Shown: in pieces, positions 55,522-64,000 of the stretch
How positions within the stretch are numbered: position 1 is the stretch's first letter
Layout: each line of letters opens with the position of its first letter
Assembly (NCBI GenBank): GCA_039000515.1
Contig: JBCFYV010000012.1
Span: forward strand, 126,672,132-126,736,131
Reading direction: 5' to 3'
From: Timema cristinae
Taxonomy: Eukaryota > Arthropoda > Insecta > Phasmatodea > Timematidae
Length of the DNA: 64,000 nucleotides
The notes under the pieces: generated by a model
Told to the model about the DNA's origin: nothing
Databases searched by the model: none
The model's input: only the letters and a program-made list of their open reading frames with translations
Position numbers and translations under genes: made by a program

Positions 55522-56750
55522 ATTGAACACAGTCGACTTGTTTGACCCATCAGATGATTTGCAAGTTGATGGTAGCAGAGAATAATGGAAACAGACAACA
55601 AAGAAACAACGCGTGATAATTTGAAAAACCATCAGCCAAATCCAAGTATACACAAGCATGCAAGACGTCAACAATTCCATCCCAGAAGTGGAAAGTGACC
55701 CATTAGATGACGACTCGACAATCCGGAGGGCAGCGCGAGGCAATATCGCTATCACCAGCCGGATCAACACGTTGCAGACCAGAACCACATAGCAGATTGG
55801 AGCCCGTTAGGTGTTCACCATATCCAGCCCAGGGGCCATCAAACGAAGGGGCCAAACGGCCATTCAACAAGCATCCCTACTCGGAAACAACGGGAAGGTC
55901 GGCGGTTCGCCACGAACGAGCGACCCCGAGAATGGATCAACAACAAGCACGACCTACAGGATCTACCAGTCAACATCACCACTAATAGCTAAGTACAGTC
56001 ATCAAGTTCCACCAACCCATTCTCCAAATGTTTAATCCAGTGTGGGCACATTCGACGGGTAGGGGTGGTAGATGGGCAACACCCATCTCAATCAGGGTTC
56101 GCCAATAATAAATATAAAGAGTGATTTCTCCTTTTTTTAAGGTCAGATGAGTTTAATGGGAATCAAAATGAGTAAACACTATAGGTTCTAGGGGCCAGTT
56201 GGACTTAACTACCTCTTTGAAATAAAACTGTTGAACGTTGGTCTAATAGGTAAGAAACATCTTAAAAACAATTGATTTGGTGACGTAGAAAAAAAGTTAT
56301 ACGTAGGAGTCAGGTCCCTTCTAACATTCACACTACTATACACCAAGGTTTAGCCTTACTATAAACCATTGATGAGGTATTATTTACTCTTAGAAAAAGG
56401 CTTAGCGCTATAGGGTTGAAGCCACTAGGTAATAATACAGACTAAAAAGAAAACAAGGTCTAACGAAAGGTGTACGTTTCGTTTGACGCTGTTGCCGAGG
56501 TCAAGGGGTCAATTGTCTAGCTAGCGCTACGCGTTAACATCGAGAACCTATTATTTAGGACATCACCTAGGCCAAACAGAGCAAGCGCCGGAGTAAGGTT
56601 AAAAGGGAAAAAGAAGGTAAGGGTCGAACATCGTAGAGTGAATAGGGGACGCGTAGATGAGAAGAAGCCGAACCAGGGAAATTATCTCAAAATCCCATAG
56701 GAATAGTAGACTAGACTCTTACCCAATAGTTAATTCTACTCGCCGTCATC
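55522..56750 (+). other. Retrotransposon leader with a short upstream ORF
   Basis: 1.2-kb leader between primer-binding site and gag. A 44-residue ATG-initiated frame at 55658-55792 (MQDVNNSIPEVESDPLDDDS...) and a further open stretch at 55811-56035 have no recognisable domain. They may be decayed or spurious. Confidence 0.5.
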
Positions 56751-59501
56751 ATGAATTTGGACCCAAACAGGTTGTTGAAAGATGAACTACAATACGAGAT
56801 CATAATTCGTGGAGAAACCCCGTTAGATACGGTGGATGGGTTACGCAGCCAACTCCTCCTACTATTAGACAGGGAAAGAGACTTAAACGCCTCGATAGTA
56901 AAAACAGCCTTAATTCCTCCGCTATCAGACGAAGTTCCCAAAGTAGAACGCAGGTTACATACCCTAAAGGAAGACCTAACTGACAAGACAGAACTTACCC
57001 CGAGTCAAATAAAGAAATTTGAAACTACCTTGTTACATCTTTCGTCGAGACTAGAAAGGGCGACCATAGACGATAGTAAGTTCATAGAAGGAAAAGAGGC
57101 GGGTTTAAAATTATGTGAACAACTCAAAGCAAAGGTAAAGTCGCTTAGGGGGCACCAAAAGGAGCCCACGCGTTCTAGTAACGAAGAGGAGCTATCCAGC
57201 CGACTAGCAGAGGGCTCGGGGGTGGAAAGAGATCCCACGACTGAAATCAAAAAAACCCAGAATGACAAATCACCTATAACCGATCCCATTCAAATGGAAC
57301 CGCATGATGTTGTTAAATCCAGACTGTTTACGGTCTTGAGTATAGTGAGAAAATGGGGAGTACGTTTTGGGGAGGAGTCAGACCCAGTGGATTGTTTAGA
57401 AAGAGTAAATGAACTTAAAGCCACTTACCATTTAACCGATAAGGAGTTATTACAAGCGCTTCCCGAAATTTTTCAAGGAAGTAGGTTACGGTGGTTGAGA
57501 AACAATCAACATAACTGGCGCGATTGGGAGCAATTTCAAACATTATTCAAAGTTAATTTTTTTAAGACTAACTACCAAGAGTTAATAGAAGAGGAGATTC
57601 CGGGAAGGATACAAAAACCCACGGAATCCGTACAGGAGTATGTAACTGAATTGCAAACTCTAATTAGAAGGCACGGGGGGTTCACGCCGGAACAGGAGCT
57701 GAACCGAATTTTTCGCAACCTAAGGCCCGATATTAAAATAAGTTTAACTAGAACCCAGATACAGTCCATCCCTCAGTTAGTGAAAGAGGCCGCAAGTTTC
57801 GAATTGAGCCAACAAGAAATAAAAAATTACAATAGACACTTTAGCGAAGAAAATAAACTTAGAAGGAACCCCAGTGTTGGCGGACGGCGTAACCAGGAAA
57901 ACCGGCAATACCAAGAGGAGCCCACGTTTGCACGAAGGGTGGAGAGGGAAACATTACCATACAATCCAACAGTCAGAGGCGATAGAAAAGGTAATATCTC
58001 CTCCCTAAATACTCGAAAATGCTTCAATTGTTTTTCGACTACGCATTTGGTCCGTGACTGCCCTAATAGAAACCCAAGGGGTAAGGAGCAAGGTAAAAGG
58101 AAGTTTTTTTTAAGTAGGCGTGGTCCGAACAACCGATCCACGCCGCTGAATCCACTCGTGAATCACAACCACGAGGGCGCGCTAAAGGGAGTGAATATAA
58201 ATATTGGCAAAATAAATACAATCGCTCTTTTGGACACGGGCTCAGTTAGCAATATCATGTCTATAGAGTTCTATGAAAGTCTAGAAAAAAACAAACTAAA
58301 AGGGCTTACACCATGTGACGTACAATGCGTCTTAGCGGACACTAGAACCTTAAAAGTTAAACAAAGAGCAAGGATAAATATCAAAATAGGCAGGTGGGCG
58401 TGGCCTATTTGGTTTCTGATTGTGGAATCCTTGGTGACACCGGTTATATTAGGACACGGATTCATGCGTGACGCAGGGATGAAAATTGATTTCGCTAATA
58501 ATAAGGTGTGTTTTGAATTCGATAACCAGCTAGAGTTTGAATTAGAGCCCTTACCTGAACGGAGGGAGGTAACGGTAGCGGTGGAGACTAAATCCACGGG
58601 ACGCTTTAATAAGGTGCTGAGTGAATATACGGACGTAATAAGTGAAAAAATAGGAAGGACCCATGTTCTCACCTTAGACATTGAACTCCTCGACGATTGC
58701 CCAGTGCGTTCTAAACCGTACCACTATGCACCACCCAAATTGCAAGTACTTAGGCACCACATCCAAGAACTAATAAAAAAGGAAATTATCAGACCCTCGA
58801 AAAGTCCGTATGCGTCCCCAGCCTTTCTCGTAAGGAAGGAAAACAAGGAAAATAGGATGGTCATCGACTATAGAAAATTGAACGCAAAGGTGAAGTTTGA
58901 AGCGACACCCTTACCAACTATCGAAATGGCCTTTCAATACTTGGGAGAGGCCAAGATATATACGGTGTTGGATCTTAATAGGGCATACTACCAACTTCCC
59001 CTGTCGGAGGCATCTAAACCGTACACGGCGTTCATCACGCCCGTGGGGCTATTTGAATTCAATTTTCTCCCATTCGGAATGTGCAATGGGGCACAATCTC
59101 TCAGCCGATTGATGAACACCATATTTGGGGACATACAATTCGAGTACGTATTTACGTATCTGGACGACCTTGTAATTTATTCTGCAAACGCCCAAGAACA
59201 CGAAAAACATCTGAGAGAAGTGTTCAGAAGATTAAGGGAAGCAGGCCTAACCATCAATCCAAAGAAGTTAAGGGTGGCCGTGACGCAGATAGAGTACCTG
59301 GGCCACATAATTTCTTGTAAAGGAGTAGCGGTCAACCCGGAATGCACGCGAGTGGTGCGAGACTTTCCCACCCCCAACAATACGAGGAAACTAGCCAGGT
59401 TTTTGGGCATGATCAATTTCTATGGAAGGTTCATACCCAATCTGGCGTCGATAGCCTCTCCTCTCTACCAGATAAAGAAAAATAAGGGAACATTTCTGTG
59501 A
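56751..59501 (+). CDS. gag-protease-reverse transcriptase polyprotein, truncated by an in-frame stop
   Basis: A 916-codon frame starting at ATG 56751. The N-terminus has a helix with ELQYEIIIRGETP and a charged coiled-coil-like region. Residues about 190-350 look like the retrotransposon Gag capsid fold (RLRWLRN, WEQFQTLFKVNFF, PTESVQEYVTELQTLIRRHG). A CX2CX4HX4C zinc knuckle lies at 424-437, an aspartic protease with LLDTGS around D495, and a reverse transcriptase from about 660 with SPYASPAFLVRK, MVIDYRKLN, and the catalytic YLDD at 803-806. Gag and pol are fused in one frame, so no programmed frameshift is needed between them. The frame ends at TGA 59499-59501, just inside the RT-RNase H linker, where the family normally has a tryptophan; translation would otherwise continue in the same frame. 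Confidence 0.92.
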   Translation: MNLDPNRLLKDELQYEIIIRGETPLDTVDGLRSQLLLLLDRERDLNASIVKTALIPPLSDEVPKVERRLHTLKEDLTDKTELTPSQIKKFETTLLHLSSRLERATIDDSKFIEGKEAGLKLCEQLKAKVKSLRGHQKEPTRSSNEEELSSRLAEGSGVERDPTTEIKKTQNDKSPITDPIQMEPHDVVKSRLFTVLSIVRKWGVRFGEESDPVDCLERVNELKATYHLTDKELLQALPEIFQGSRLRWLRNNQHNWRDWEQFQTLFKVNFFKTNYQELIEEEIPGRIQKPTESVQEYVTELQTLIRRHGGFTPEQELNRIFRNLRPDIKISLTRTQIQSIPQLVKEAASFELSQQEIKNYNRHFSEENKLRRNPSVGGRRNQENRQYQEEPTFARRVERETLPYNPTVRGDRKGNISSLNTRKCFNCFSTTHLVRDCPNRNPRGKEQGKRKFFLSRRGPNNRSTPLNPLVNHNHEGALKGVNINIGKINTIALLDTGSVSNIMSIEFYESLEKNKLKGLTPCDVQCVLADTRTLKVKQRARINIKIGRWAWPIWFLIVESLVTPVILGHGFMRDAGMKIDFANNKVCFEFDNQLEFELEPLPERREVTVAVETKSTGRFNKVLSEYTDVISEKIGRTHVLTLDIELLDDCPVRSKPYHYAPPKLQVLRHHIQELIKKEIIRPSKSPYASPAFLVRKENKENRMVIDYRKLNAKVKFEATPLPTIEMAFQYLGEAKIYTVLDLNRAYYQLPLSEASKPYTAFITPVGLFEFNFLPFGMCNGAQSLSRLMNTIFGDIQFEYVFTYLDDLVIYSANAQEHEKHLREVFRRLREAGLTINPKKLRVAVTQIEYLGHIISCKGVAVNPECTRVVRDFPTPNNTRKLARFLGMINFYGRFIPNLASIASPLYQIKKNKGTFL

Positions 59502-60083
59502 AACTCGCAAGCCGAAGAAGCGTTCCAAGAGTTAAAAGGACTACTTTCGCGACCACCTATATTGAAAATGGCGGACTTCCGGGAACCGTTTATTCTTCAA
59601 ACGGACGCGTCGTCGTCGGGATTAGGGGCGGTATTGTGTCAACGCAGCAAAGAGGGGTTGCAACCCGTAGCCTACGCCAGCCGAACGCTGCACCAACACG
59701 AGAAAAATTATCCCACCTTCGAACTGGAAGCGTTGGGTATCATTTTTGGAGTGAACAAGTTCCGACAGTATTTAGAGCACAGGGAGTTCGAACTTCAAAC
59801 GGATAACTCCGCCTTGTCTTGGCTATTGAATCATCCCAGGCAAATAGGAAAAATAGCTCGGTGGATTGCTCAACTACAAGTTCTAAGGTACTCGCTGACC
59901 CACATCCCTGGAAAAGAAAATGTGGTGGCGGACACTCTTTCAAGGATGTTTGAAGAACAGGGAAGAGAACCCGGACCTACGCAGATGCACGGTGAACGAG
60001 AACAAGTCGAGCTTACACCCCCGCAGAAGGAACGAGGAAAACAGGGGGGAAGGAACCCCCAACGGAGGAATCGAAAGTGGTAG
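59502..60083 (+). CDS. RNase H segment of pol (downstream of the stop)
   Basis: It continues in the same frame as gag-RT after the TGA. It shows the RNase H sequence FILQTDASSSGLGAVLCQ (Asp at 59604-59606), YPTFELEALGIIF (catalytic Glu) and QTDNSALSWLL (Asp), ending in HIPGKENVVADTLSRM, the usual end of this domain in gypsy-type elements. RNase H removes the RNA strand during reverse transcription. The frame then enters a Glu/Arg-rich linker and closes at 60081-60083. The following integrase is in another frame. An internal ATG at 59562 is unlikely to be a start. Confidence 0.85.
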   Translation, partial: NSQAEEAFQELKGLLSRPPILKMADFREPFILQTDASSSGLGAVLCQRSKEGLQPVAYASRTLHQHEKNYPTFELEALGIIFGVNKFRQYLEHREFELQTDNSALSWLLNHPRQIGKIARWIAQLQVLRYSLTHIPGKENVVADTLSRMFEEQGREPGPTQMHGEREQVELTPPQKERGKQGGRNPQRRNRKW

Positions 60084-61315
60084 GAGTATTAGCAGGGTTG
60101 CCAGAACTGTTCGTACCCATCAACACTACCCAACAAGCCGACCCTAAACTACGAGAAATTATAACCAGTCTCGGCCAAGGTGAGGCTAGACAAGATTACA
60201 AAATCAAAGACGACATATTGTTACATAAACCGTCGAGAACGACCGGCTGGAAAGTGTGCGTGCCCGATTCCCACGCACGGGTACTCTTTGAGTATTTCCA
60301 CGTGTCTCCGGCGGGCGCCCACTTAGGGGTGGCTAAAACGGTGAACAAGGTAAAGAAGCAACTTTTTTGGCCCAAGATGGAACAGGACATACGAGACAGA
60401 GTCCGAGCATGTGAGGTCTGTTCGCGATCTAAACCTGCCCAGAATCGTAGGTACGGATTCTTATCCTCGGATGTGGCACAATTTCCTATGCAGAGGTTAT
60501 ATGTAGACCTGTTCGGTCCCTTGCCAAGATCCAGTGAGGGCAATGTTATTTTATTGACTGTATTAGACGCCTTTTCAAAGTTCGTCTAGCTTATCCCGTT
60601 GAGGGCCCCCACGTCCGCTTCAATAGTCAAAGCCCTGAATAGGGAAGTTTTCAAGAACTTTGGTTTTCCGTGTTCCATCGTGTCTGACAATGGAAGCCAG
60701 TTCACCTCTCGTTTATTCAAAGATATGTGCTTTTCTAGTGGTATTAGACACTTCACCACTAGCCCATTTTATCCAAATCCGAACCACGTGGAACGTTTTC
60801 ATAAGAACCTTAAAGCAGCTCTAATAGCTTATCACCATCAATTTCATAGAAAATGGGACACCACGTTACTTTGGTTACAATTGGCGTTCAACTCGGCAAC
60901 CCACACCAGTCACAAAACTACTCCCGCTGAATTGTTATTAGGTTATGAACAGTTGTCACCTATTAATCTGCGCTGGGAGTTATATCCAGGGTTTTTAGAG
61001 GAAGAACCTCCCAAAAAAATGGTGGAAAAATGGGAAGTGGCGTTTAACGAACTGAAGAAGTCGCGAGACCTAGTCGCACGAAGGTACAACGCCCAAAGAG
61101 CACCCGTACCCTATAAAGTAGGAGACAAAGTAAGGTACGAGCTCCACACGTTGAGCAAGGCAGCAGAAGGAGTGGCGGCCAAGTTAACCTATAGGTGGTC
61201 AGAACAAATGGTAATCAGTCAATTCTTAACACCCGTGACTGTACTACTGGTGGACCCCCTCACCAAATTACCCTGTCGCAGAGCCCACGTGTCGCAACTT
61301 AAACCTTGTGAGTAG
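60077..61315 (+). CDS. Integrase segment of pol, interrupted by an in-frame TAG
   Basis: Frame change relative to RNase H, somewhere between 59996 and 60083. The H2C2 zinc-binding module is visible (YFHVSPAGAHLGVAKT ... RACEVCSRSK), then the catalytic core: first Asp at 60506-60508 (LYVDLFGPLP), second Asp at 60686-60688 (VSDNGSQFTS) and Glu at 60791-60793 (HVERFHKN), with 34 residues between the second Asp and the Glu. A GPY/F-like C-terminal part follows (VPYKVGDKVRYELHTL, PCRRAHVSQLKP). A TAG at 60587-60589 interrupts the core between the first and second Asp; the same frame continues to the stop at 61313-61315. Integrase inserts the cDNA into host DNA. This copy is expected to be inactive. 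Confidence 0.88.
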
Positions 61316-61510
61316 GCTTCTCCTCTCCACATGCCCCCCCCCCCCCTCCTTCCTTTCGGTGGGAGGGCTTCTTTGACGTGTAGGGAGGGTAGCCCGTTTA
61401 TGTTTCCGGGTGGAATACCCTTCTCCAAAAGGGGAGGTTAAGACTCTAGTTGGCCTAGGCTCTGTCCTTTAGGAGAGAGGAGGGTGTTAGTATCCCCCGC
61501 GGTTGCTACG
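61316..61510 (+). other. Retrotransposon 3' untranslated region, proximal part
   Basis: Contains a C10 run near 61337. There is no envelope-like frame between integrase and the 3' LTR. Confidence 0.6.
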
Positions 61511-61985
61511 TGAAAACAGGTAACATAAAGTGATTTGTTTCCCTGAAAACAGGTAACATAAAGTGAATTTGTTTCCCTGAAAACAGGTAACATAAAGTGA
61601 GTTGTTTCCGTAAAAACGGGTAACATAAAGTGATTTGTTTCCCTGAAAACAGGTAACATAAAGTGAGTTGTTTCCGTGAAAACGGGTAACATAAAGTGAA
61701 TTTGTTTCCGTAAAAACGGGTAACATAAAGTGATTTGTTTCCCTGAAAACAGGTAACATAAAGTGAATTTGTTTCCGTAAAAACAGGTAACATAAAAGTG
61801 ATTCGTTTCACTGAAAAGGGGTAACAAAAGGTGAATTTATGTCTGTAAACAGGGGTAACATAAAAGTGATTTTATGTCGGTAAACAGAGGTAACATAAAG
61901 TGATTTTATGTCTGTAAACAGGGGTAACAAAAGGTGAATTTATGTCTGTAAACAGGGGTACATAAAAGTGTATTTTTGTCTGTAA
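61511..61985 (+). repeat. Internal tandem repeat of the retrotransposon, ~33-bp unit
   Basis: Unit: TGAAAACAGGTAACATAAAG then TGATTTGTTTCCC, about nine good copies and then about five diverged ones (GTAAACAGGGGTAACA, TTTATGTCT). Three overlapping minus frames of 90-129 codons are by-products. Confidence 0.9.
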
Positions 61986-62030
61986 ATGTAAAGCTATAGT
62001 CGATATATCCTTACGATGACCGGCCGGTCT

Positions 62031-62230
62031 AGGTAAACAATGTATTTAGGATGTAAACAATGTATTTAGGATGTAAACAATGTATTTAGGATGTAAACAA
62101 TGTATTTAGGATATAAACAATGTATTCAGGATATAAACAATGTATTTAGGATGCAAACAATGTATTTAGGATGTAAACAATGTATTTAGGATGTAAACAA
62201 TGTATTTAGGAGGTGAACAATGTAGTTAGG
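62031..62230 (+). repeat. Internal tandem repeat of the retrotransposon, 20-bp unit, 10 copies
   Basis: Unit TGTAAACAATGTATTTAGGA with few substitutions (ATATAAAC, GCAAAC, TATTCAGG, and a last copy with TAGTTAGG). Confidence 0.92.
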
Positions 62231-62491
62231 AGAAGCTGTATACTTATTTAGTTTATTTATATTCCTAAAATTCATGTAGGGGTAAATCTCTGTAAACGAA
62301 GTGTTTAAGAAGTTCCATATAATTTCTAGGTGTAAAAGGTTAATTCTAGCTTTAGTCTTAATATGCCTTATTATATTTGAGAGGTTAATTGAAGTTCATT
62401 TGGAGAGTGCAGAATAAATATGTTTAACCTCCATGGATAACGCTTAGTTCACAGTTTATGTATTGTTTATCTTGTATATAAAGTTTGACTC

Positions 62492-62508
62492 AAAAAAAAA
62501 AGGGGAGG
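62492..62508 (+). other. Polypurine tract
   Basis: A run of ten A followed by GGGGAGG, directly upstream of the 3' LTR; it would prime plus-strand synthesis. A short TGTG stretch separates it from the LTR start assumed here. Confidence 0.75.
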
Positions 62509-62512
62509 TGTG

Positions 62513-62811
62513 TGTGGCGTGCGCATCGGGTGGCGAGCTCTGCAAACTCTAGCGCTTGTGTCGCGCTCGGCTCAGAGTGGGCTGACACGACGAGAGGTGT
62601 GATGATTAACTGGCCTGACTTGAAAGAGTCAACACCTCTCTCCGAATGGCTAGTCTTGTCTGGGAGTCGTCGAACGATGTGCACGCCCACGAGTCAAAGG
62701 AAGTCTTCTGTGTGTTGTATATTCTTTAAATAAATTATACAAGTATCTTTCCATCCACGGCTTGATTATTACTTCTAATTAAGATCCTCAAATGGAACCT
62801 AGCACAGCACA
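62513..62811 (+). repeat. 3' LTR, 299 bp
   Basis: One mismatch from the 5' LTR over its full length. Followed by AGTG (62812-62815), matching the base run before the 5' LTR. Confidence 0.92.
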
Positions 62812-64000
62812 AGTGGTAGAGACACTCATGGCTGGAGGGAAGTGGTAGAGACACTCATGGCTGGAGGGAAGTGGTAGAGATATACTCATGACTGGAGGAA
62901 GTGGTAGAGATATACTCATGACTGGAGGGAAGTGGTAGAGATATACTCATGACTGGAGGGAAGTGGTAGAGACACTCATGGCTGGAGGGAAGTGGTAGAG
63001 ACACTCATGGCTGGAGGGAAGTGGTAGAGACACTCATGGCTGGAGGGAAGTGGTAGAGATATACTCATGACTGGAGGGAAGTGGTAGAGATATACTCATG
63101 GCTGGAGGGAAGTGGGAGAGATATACCCATGGCTGGAGGGAAGTGGTAGAGATATACTCATGACTGGAGGGAAGTGGTAGAGACACTCATGGCTGGAGGG
63201 AAGTGGTAGAGATATACTCATGACTGGAGGGAAGTGGTAGAGATATACTCATGACTGGAGGGAAGTGGTAGAGACACTCATGGCTGGAGGGAAGTGGTAG
63301 AGATATACTCATGACTGGAGGGAAGTGGTAGAGATATACTCATGGCTGGAGGGAAGTGGTAGAGACACTCATGACTGGAGGGAACTGGTAGAGATATACT
63401 CATGACTGGAGGGAAGTGGTAGAGACACTCATGGCTGGAGGGAAGTGGTAGAGATATACTCATGACTGGAGGGAAGTGGTAGAGATATACTCATGACTGG
63501 AGGGAAGTGGTAGAGATATACTCATGACTGGAGGGAAGTGGTAGAGATATACTCATGACTGGAGGGAAGTGGTAGAGATATACTCATGACTGGAGGGAAG
63601 TGGTAGAGACACTCATGGCTGGAGGGAAGTGGTAGAGACACTCATGGCTGGAGGGAAGTGGTAGAGACACTCATGGCTGGAGGGAAGTGGGAGAGATATA
63701 CCCATGGCTGGAGGGAAGTGGTAGAGACACTCATGACTGGAGGGAAGTGGTAGAGACACTCATGGCTGGAGGGAAGTGGTAGAGATATACTCATGACTGG
63801 AGGGAAGTGGTAGAGATATACTCATGACTGGAGGGAAGTGGTAGAGATATACTCATGACTGGAGGGAAGTGGTAGAGACACTCATGGCTGGAGGGAAGTG
63901 GTAGAGACACTCATGGCTGGAGGGAAGTGGTAGAGACACTCATGGCTGGAGGGAAGTGGTAGAGATATACTCATGACTGGAGGGAAGTGGTAGAGATATA
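62812..64000. repeat. 31-bp satellite, right block, about 40 copies, continuing past the window
   Basis: Same unit as 51046-55209, but here a shorter GTAGAGACACTCATGGCTGG variant (27-28 bp) is interspersed, which is rare in the left block. Copies are clean, with almost no single-base indels. Confidence 0.95.

Larger units (their letters stand above)
55210..62811 (+). mobile_element. Ty3/gypsy-type LTR retrotransposon, 7.6 kb, young but with broken pol
   Basis: Complete architecture in order: 5' LTR, primer-binding site, ~1.2-kb leader, gag, protease, reverse transcriptase, RNase H, integrase, a non-coding region with two tandem repeats, polypurine tract and 3' LTR. RT before integrase places it in the Ty3/gypsy (Metaviridae) order. 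There is no envelope-like frame. The LTRs differ by one base in 299, so the insertion is recent. Despite that, the coding region has stops at 59499 and 60587 and a frame change between 59996 and 60083, so this copy probably cannot move on its own. It is inserted in the 31-bp satellite. Confidence 0.93.

Noticed and set aside
61438..61827. Envelope-like or accessory frame at the 3' end of the retrotransposon
   Set aside because: The open frames are on the minus strand of a 33-bp tandem repeat and rotate through the same peptide; no transmembrane or signal segment.
62485..62733. 82-codon plus frame and 66-codon minus frame at the 3' LTR (and the similar pair at 55131-55430)
   Set aside because: They are readings of the LTR sequence, present in both copies, with no domain.

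Overview
The window looks like nuclear DNA of an invertebrate animal. It has AT-rich non-coding DNA, host genes split by introns with GT/AG borders or encoded by single exons, tRNA-derived SINEs, MITE-like elements, LINE remnants and a Ty3/gypsy-type LTR retrotransposon. Nothing bacterial was seen: no operons, no CRISPR array, no rRNA. I cannot name the species. The radial-spoke gene means that the animal builds motile 9+2 cilia or flagella, at least in sperm.

Host genes are sparse. (1) An atonal-type bHLH transcription factor lies on the minus strand (14977-16253); its frame is broken by one base just before the DNA-binding domain. (2) A radial spoke head protein 3 gene (RSPH3) lies on the plus strand in three recognisable exons (about 31413-31687, 34832-35038, 36771-37342) whose intron phases agree; exon 3 has a one-base frame offset. 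Two further short open stretches (38131-38427 minus, 47790-47864 plus) are weak candidates only.

The dominant feature is tandem repetition. At least eighteen unrelated minisatellites with units of 13 to 72 bp cover roughly 22 kb, about a third of the window. They give rise to nearly all the long open frames, which I do not regard as genes. Several arrays appear to have grown out of functional sequence. The 47-bp unit in RSPH3 intron 1 copies the end of exon 1 plus its splice donor, about 52 times. The 31-bp unit of intron 2 is a pyrimidine tract ending in CAG, like a splice acceptor. The 39-bp unit downstream of the atonal gene copies the last codons and stop of that gene. The 3.2-kb purine-rich array at 23452-26680 abuts a LINE reverse-transcriptase C-terminus that resembles its unit. 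Several arrays also have a higher-order period (470 bp, 341 bp, 162 bp).

Mobile DNA: a 7.6-kb gypsy-type element (55210-62811) sits inside a 31-bp satellite that runs from 51046 to the end of the window. Its two 299-bp LTRs differ at one base, so it is young, yet gag-pol has two in-frame stops and one frame change. A 1.6-kb insertion with TG...CA ends (45150-46755) interrupts a 34-bp array. A TTAA-flanked palindromic element lies at 19258-19638. About eighteen copies or fragments of one tRNA-derived SINE family, smaller numbers of two others, and six copies of an unnamed dispersed repeat fill the spaces between genes.

Caution: single-base indels recur in host exons, in the retroelement and especially in the 52.7-54.4 kb part of the 31-bp array. 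Uncorrected long-read errors could therefore explain some of the apparent frameshifts.
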